Positions 6,527-8,773 of a stretch of 8,773 bases of DNA are shown in pieces. The DNA is taken from contig NZ_CAUFJQ010000080.1 in NCBI RefSeq assembly GCF_959025735.1, forward strand, positions 1 through 8,773, read 5' to 3'. This DNA is from an uncultured Streptococcus sp. GTDB taxonomy: Bacteria; Bacillota; Bacilli; Lactobacillales; Streptococcaceae. Numbering within the stretch: position 1 is the first letter of the stretch; every line of letters begins with the position of its first letter. A program made the position numbers and the translations under genes. The notes under the pieces were generated by a model. It was not told where the DNA came from, did no database searches, and was given only the letters and a program-made list of their open reading frames with translations.

Positions 6527-8302
6527 TTATTTGATTGCGCGTGATTGCAACCCTTCTTCTTCCAAGAAGAGGCGGAATGGTACGAGTTCTTCTGCTTCGT
6601 ATTTTTCCTTGAAGGCTTTGATGGCTTCTTCTGAGTGTTGTTTTGGATCCAACTCAAGAACTTCCACTGGAAGTGGACGGTGTTGCGTGATGCGAGCATC
6701 GATGACAACTGTCTTACCTTCTTTGTTCAATTTAACAGCCTCAGCAACGACTGCGTCGATGTCTTCGATACGGTCAACTGTAAATCCAATAGCTCCTTGA
6801 GCTTCAGCGATTTTCGCATAGTCAGCATTAGGGAAGTCACAACCAAACAAGTGTTTGTTTGTGTCTTCGTATTTGTCCTTGATGAAGGCATATTTACCAT
6901 TTGAGAAGACAACGTTGATAACTGGAAGGTCGTATTGAACGTTAGTGATCACGTCTGGGTAGCACATGTTGAATGCACCGTCACCCATGATGTTCCATAC
7001 TTGGCGATCTGGATTGTCTTTCTTAGCAGCGATACCACCAGGAAGGGCAATACCCATTGTCGCAAAGAGTGGAGATGTACGCCACATGTTCTTAGGTGTC
7101 ATGTGAAGGTGACGAGTAGATGTTTGAGTAGTGTCACCTACGTCGATTGAATAGATAGCGTCTTGATCAGCATATTTGTTGATGGCATTGTAAACTTGAT
7201 ACAATTGCAATTCACCCTCAGTTTTACCTTCGAGTTTGTTCATGTAATCACGCCAGTTTTGGTTGTTCTTCACGTTTGCACGCCACCATGGAGTAGATTC
7301 AACTGGATTCACTTTGTCAAGGATTGCTTTCGCTGCTTGACCTGCATCCCCAAGGATGGAAGCGTCTAGGGCATGACGTTTACCAAGTTTGTAAGGGTCG
7401 ATATCCACTTGGATGAATTTTTCAGTGTTCTTGAAGGCTTCGTAAACTTCAGCAAATGGGAAGTTTGAACCAAGGAAGAGAACAGTGTCTGCTTCAAAGA
7501 CCACTTCGTTGGCTGGTTTCCAACCAACACGGTAAGCAGAACCTGTCAACCCTTCGTAGTCCCATTCGAAAGCTTCAAAGTTTTTACCAGTCGTAATGAT
7601 TGGTGCTTTAATTTTACGAGACAATTCAGTAATCACTTCACCAGCTTTAACACCACCGTAACCAGCGTAGATCACTGGACGTTCAGCATTGTTCAAGATT
7701 TCAACAGCTTTGTCAATTTCCACTTCGTTCAAAGCAGGAGCGATAAAGTGACGTTCATAAGAACCTGATCCGTAGTAAGAGTTTTCGTCGATTTCTTGGA
7801 AACCAAAGTTTACTGGAATTTCAACAACGGCTGGACCTTTTTTAGAAACGGCAGCACGGCAAGCTTCATCGATTACTTTTGGTAATTGTTCTGCGTAAGC
7901 TACACGTTTGTTGTAAACAGCGATACCGTTGTACATTGGGTTTTGGTTCAATTCTTGGAAGGCATCCAAGTTCAATTCGTTAACTGGACGTGATCCAAGG
8001 ATAGCAAGGAATGGAGTGTTATCCATAGCTGCATCGTAAACACCATTGATCAAGTGAGTCGCACCAGGTCCACCTGAACCAACTGCAACCCCGATAGAGC
8101 CACCAAATTTAGCTTGCATAACCGCTGCAAGAGCACCAGTTTCTTCGTGACGAACTTGCAAGAAACGGATATCTTTGTCTTCAGCCAAAGCGTCCATAAG
8201 TGAGCTAAGTGTTCCAGATGGGATACCGTAGATCGTGTCTACGCCCCATGTTTTCAATACGTTAAGCATTGCTGCAGATGCAGTAATTTTCCCTTGAGTC
8301 AT
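6527..8302 (-). CDS. spxB: Pyruvate oxidase, H2O2-forming
   Basis: This enzyme converts pyruvate, phosphate and O2 to acetyl phosphate, CO2 and H2O2, using ThDP, Mg2+ and FAD; the family works as a cytoplasmic homotetramer. The 591 residues show the full three-domain layout. The N-terminal pyrimidine-binding domain has the catalytic glutamate region RHEETGA (51-57) and GSGGPGATH (76-83 area). The middle FAD-binding domain spans about 190-340. The C-terminal pyrophosphate domain has the ThDP motif GDGAFN (440-445) leading to VVFSN (465-469). No frame damage is visible. AAGGAG at 8310-8315, seven bases ahead, fixes the ATG. In streptococci this enzyme is the main H2O2 source, used against competitors and for ATP via acetyl phosphate. 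copA lies upstream with a terminator between, so spxB is transcribed from its own promoter. Confidence 0.97.
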   Translation of the reverse strand: MTQGKITASAAMLNVLKTWGVDTIYGIPSGTLSSLMDALAEDKDIRFLQVRHEETGALAAVMQAKFGGSIGVAVGSGGPGATHLINGVYDAAMDNTPFLAILGSRPVNELNLDAFQELNQNPMYNGIAVYNKRVAYAEQLPKVIDEACRAAVSKKGPAVVEIPVNFGFQEIDENSYYGSGSYERHFIAPALNEVEIDKAVEILNNAERPVIYAGYGGVKAGEVITELSRKIKAPIITTGKNFEAFEWDYEGLTGSAYRVGWKPANEVVFEADTVLFLGSNFPFAEVYEAFKNTEKFIQVDIDPYKLGKRHALDASILGDAGQAAKAILDKVNPVESTPWWRANVKNNQNWRDYMNKLEGKTEGELQLYQVYNAINKYADQDAIYSIDVGDTTQTSTRHLHMTPKNMWRTSPLFATMGIALPGGIAAKKDNPDRQVWNIMGDGAFNMCYPDVITNVQYDLPVINVVFSNGKYAFIKDKYEDTNKHLFGCDFPNADYAKIAEAQGAIGFTVDRIEDIDAVVAEAVKLNKEGKTVVIDARITQHRPLPVEVLELDPKQHSEEAIKAFKEKYEAEELVPFRLFLEEEGLQSRAIK

Positions 8303-8309
8303 TCTAACT

Positions 8310-8315
8310 CTCCTT
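8310..8315 (-). promoter_or_regulatory. Ribosome binding site of spxB
   Basis: AAGGAG on the minus strand (8315-8310) stands seven bases before the ATG at 8302. It is a full-strength site in line with the high expression known for this gene in streptococci. Confidence 0.85.
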
Positions 8316-8411
8316 TAAATCTATTTTGATCCTTTAAAAATGTAGCATAGCGCTTCTACTTCATCTTTGCGATCATCTCGCCTTGAAAATGAGTTTTTTC
8401 TGACTTTTCTC

Positions 8412-8427
8412 ATGAAAACGATTTACA
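8412..8427. promoter_or_regulatory. cre-like site, candidate CcpA operator of spxB
   Basis: ATGAAAACGATTTACA matches the loose catabolite-responsive consensus WTGNNARCGNWWWCAW at 14 of 16 positions; the two misses are near the 3' end. It would lie about 35-50 bases downstream of the predicted transcript start, a typical roadblock position. CcpA control of pyruvate oxidase genes is known in several streptococci, but that this is the operator is inference. The second half overlaps a direct repeat (8415-8438). Confidence 0.4.
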
Positions 8428-8466
8428 AAACGATTACAGTATTAATTTATCACAAAGAGATTCACA

Positions 8467-8495
8467 TGTATAAGGATCTGCTCAGAGATGCTCAA
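8467..8495 (-). promoter_or_regulatory. Candidate spxB promoter
   Basis: -35 TTGAGC (8495-8490) and -10 TATACA (8472-8467) are separated by exactly 17 bases; each hexamer matches consensus at four positions. The predicted start near 8460 leaves a leader of about 158 bases. No better-spaced pair was found nearer to the gene. Confidence 0.4.
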
Positions 8496-8518
8496 TCCCT
8501 ATTCCATAACAGATGCTC
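8475..8518 (-). repeat. Three GAGCAnnTC repeats around the spxB promoter
   Basis: On the minus strand GAGCATCTG (8518-8510), GAGCATCTC (8493-8485) and GAGCAGATC (8483-8475) lie at 25-base and 10-base steps. The middle copy overlaps the proposed -35 box and the third fills the spacer, as expected for a regulator site. Which protein would bind is unknown. Confidence 0.4.
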
Positions 8519-8616
8519 TTTTTGAGAAATTTTCACAAACTATCCTACAATAGGGTATTTTACTATAATTTGATACCTCCCCTTTTCCCTCGTCGCTCTA
8601 GGTAAAAGAGAAAAAG

Positions 8617-8640
8617 AGTGATACAGAATTCTGTATCACT
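8617..8640 (-). terminator. Terminator of copA, a perfect 24-bp palindrome
   Basis: The half-site AGTGATACAGAA (8617-8628) is repeated in exact inverse at 8629-8640. On the minus strand it is followed by CTTTTT, and on the plus strand by a T-rich stretch (TCTTATTTTC), so it can act in both directions. It starts 11 bases after the copA stop codon and separates the copper operon from spxB. Confidence 0.82.
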
Positions 8641-8651
8641 TCTTATTTTCG

Positions 8652-8773
8652 TTAATCAATTTTCGCAACATTGAGAAGCAGAGAGCTAATCAAAACAGAC
8701 AAAGAACTAAGGGCCATGGCAAGACCTGCTAGTTCTGGATTGAGGGTCAATCCCAGTCCTACAAAGACTCCAG
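8652..8773 (-). CDS. copA: Copper-transporting P-type ATPase, C-terminal end (partial)
   Basis: Only the last 39 codons and the stop are in the window; the gene continues past the right edge. The peptide GVFVGLGLTLNPELAGLAMA continues as LSSLSVLISSLLLNVAKID and forms the final membrane helix region. The NPELAG and MALSS stretches match the conserved end of PIB-type copper ATPases, where the MxxSS motif in the last helix contributes to the Cu(I) site. The enzyme exports Cu(I) from the cytoplasm. As I recall, in pneumococcus this gene closes a copY-cupA-copA operon directly before spxB, and the same order is likely here. The metal specificity is inferred from this short tail and the synteny. 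Confidence 0.85.
   Translation of the reverse strand, partial: GVFVGLGLTLNPELAGLAMALSSLSVLISSLLLNVAKID

Larger units (their letters stand above)
8303..8651. promoter_or_regulatory. copA-spxB intergenic region, 349 bases without a gene
   Basis: From copA towards spxB the stretch holds the copA terminator (8617-8640), an A/T-rich block, a GAGCAnnTC repeat cluster with the likely spxB promoter (8467-8518), a cre-like site (8412-8427) and a leader of about 155 bases ending in a strong ribosome binding site. I find no small ORF with a credible start and no recognisable riboswitch. Confidence 0.6.

Noticed and set aside
6376..6708. 110-codon minus-strand frame over the end of spxB
   Set aside because: It is out of frame with spxB and runs through the repeat element and both arms of the terminator; composition is atypical and no start site is supported.
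8342..8362. Possible attenuator hairpin followed by T5 in the spxB leader
   Set aside because: Only four clear outer base pairs (GTAG with CTAC) and a mismatched interior; too weak to call.
8562..8570. TATAAT on the plus strand, possible promoter antisense to copA
   Set aside because: No -35 box at a usable distance, and the A/T-rich setting makes chance occurrence likely.

Overview
The window looks like a chromosomal segment from a viridans streptococcus of the mitis/sanguinis type. The main reason is a full-length, H2O2-forming pyruvate oxidase of the SpxB type (591 codons) directly downstream of the 3' end of a copA-like copper P-type ATPase. As I recall, this copA-spxB order is also found in Streptococcus pneumoniae and relatives. 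Strong AAGGAG-type ribosome binding sites, short intergenic gaps and many hairpin-plus-T-tract terminators fit a low-GC Firmicute. I cannot name the species from sequence alone.

Layout. Positions 1-212 hold a terminator of an upstream plus-strand unit and the promoter region of a two-gene plus-strand ABC transporter operon: an ATPase at 213-1121 and a six-helix permease at 1176-1928. Running towards it on the minus strand is a two-component system, with an OmpR-type response regulator (about 2836-3525) followed by a sensor kinase (1949-2836). Their stop and start codons overlap as TAATG. A single bidirectional hairpin separates the converging operons, and the last codons of the kinase lie inside it. 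The regulator shares its 5' intergenic region with a divergent plus-strand gene (3729-4262) for a small membrane-anchored protein of unknown function. This gene has a near-consensus promoter and ends at a long bidirectional terminator.

Positions 4377-5816 (minus) encode a GH1 6-phospho-beta-glucosidase with its own promoter and no PTS genes beside it. Next, all on the minus strand, come a small VOC/glyoxalase-like protein (6025-6372), spxB (6527-8302) and the C-terminal end of copA (8652 to the window edge). The glyoxalase-like gene lies between two near-identical terminator hairpins. Between spxB and the inner hairpin lies a 105-bp element with 19-bp terminal inverted repeats, resembling the small palindromic intergenic repeats of streptococci. 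The copA-spxB gap holds the copA terminator (a perfect 24-bp palindrome), a plausible spxB promoter with a repeated GAGCAnnTC motif around its -35 box, and a cre-like site in the long leader.

How the parts may work together. The kinase has one N-terminal helix and no extracellular sensor domain. The ABC ATPase has a glutamate where most ABC proteins have the Q-loop glutamine, as in lantibiotic-immunity ATPases. Together with the divergent membrane-anchored protein they form a plausible cell-envelope or peptide-antibiotic response module; this is inference from context. The copA/spxB half links copper export to H2O2 and acetyl-phosphate production.
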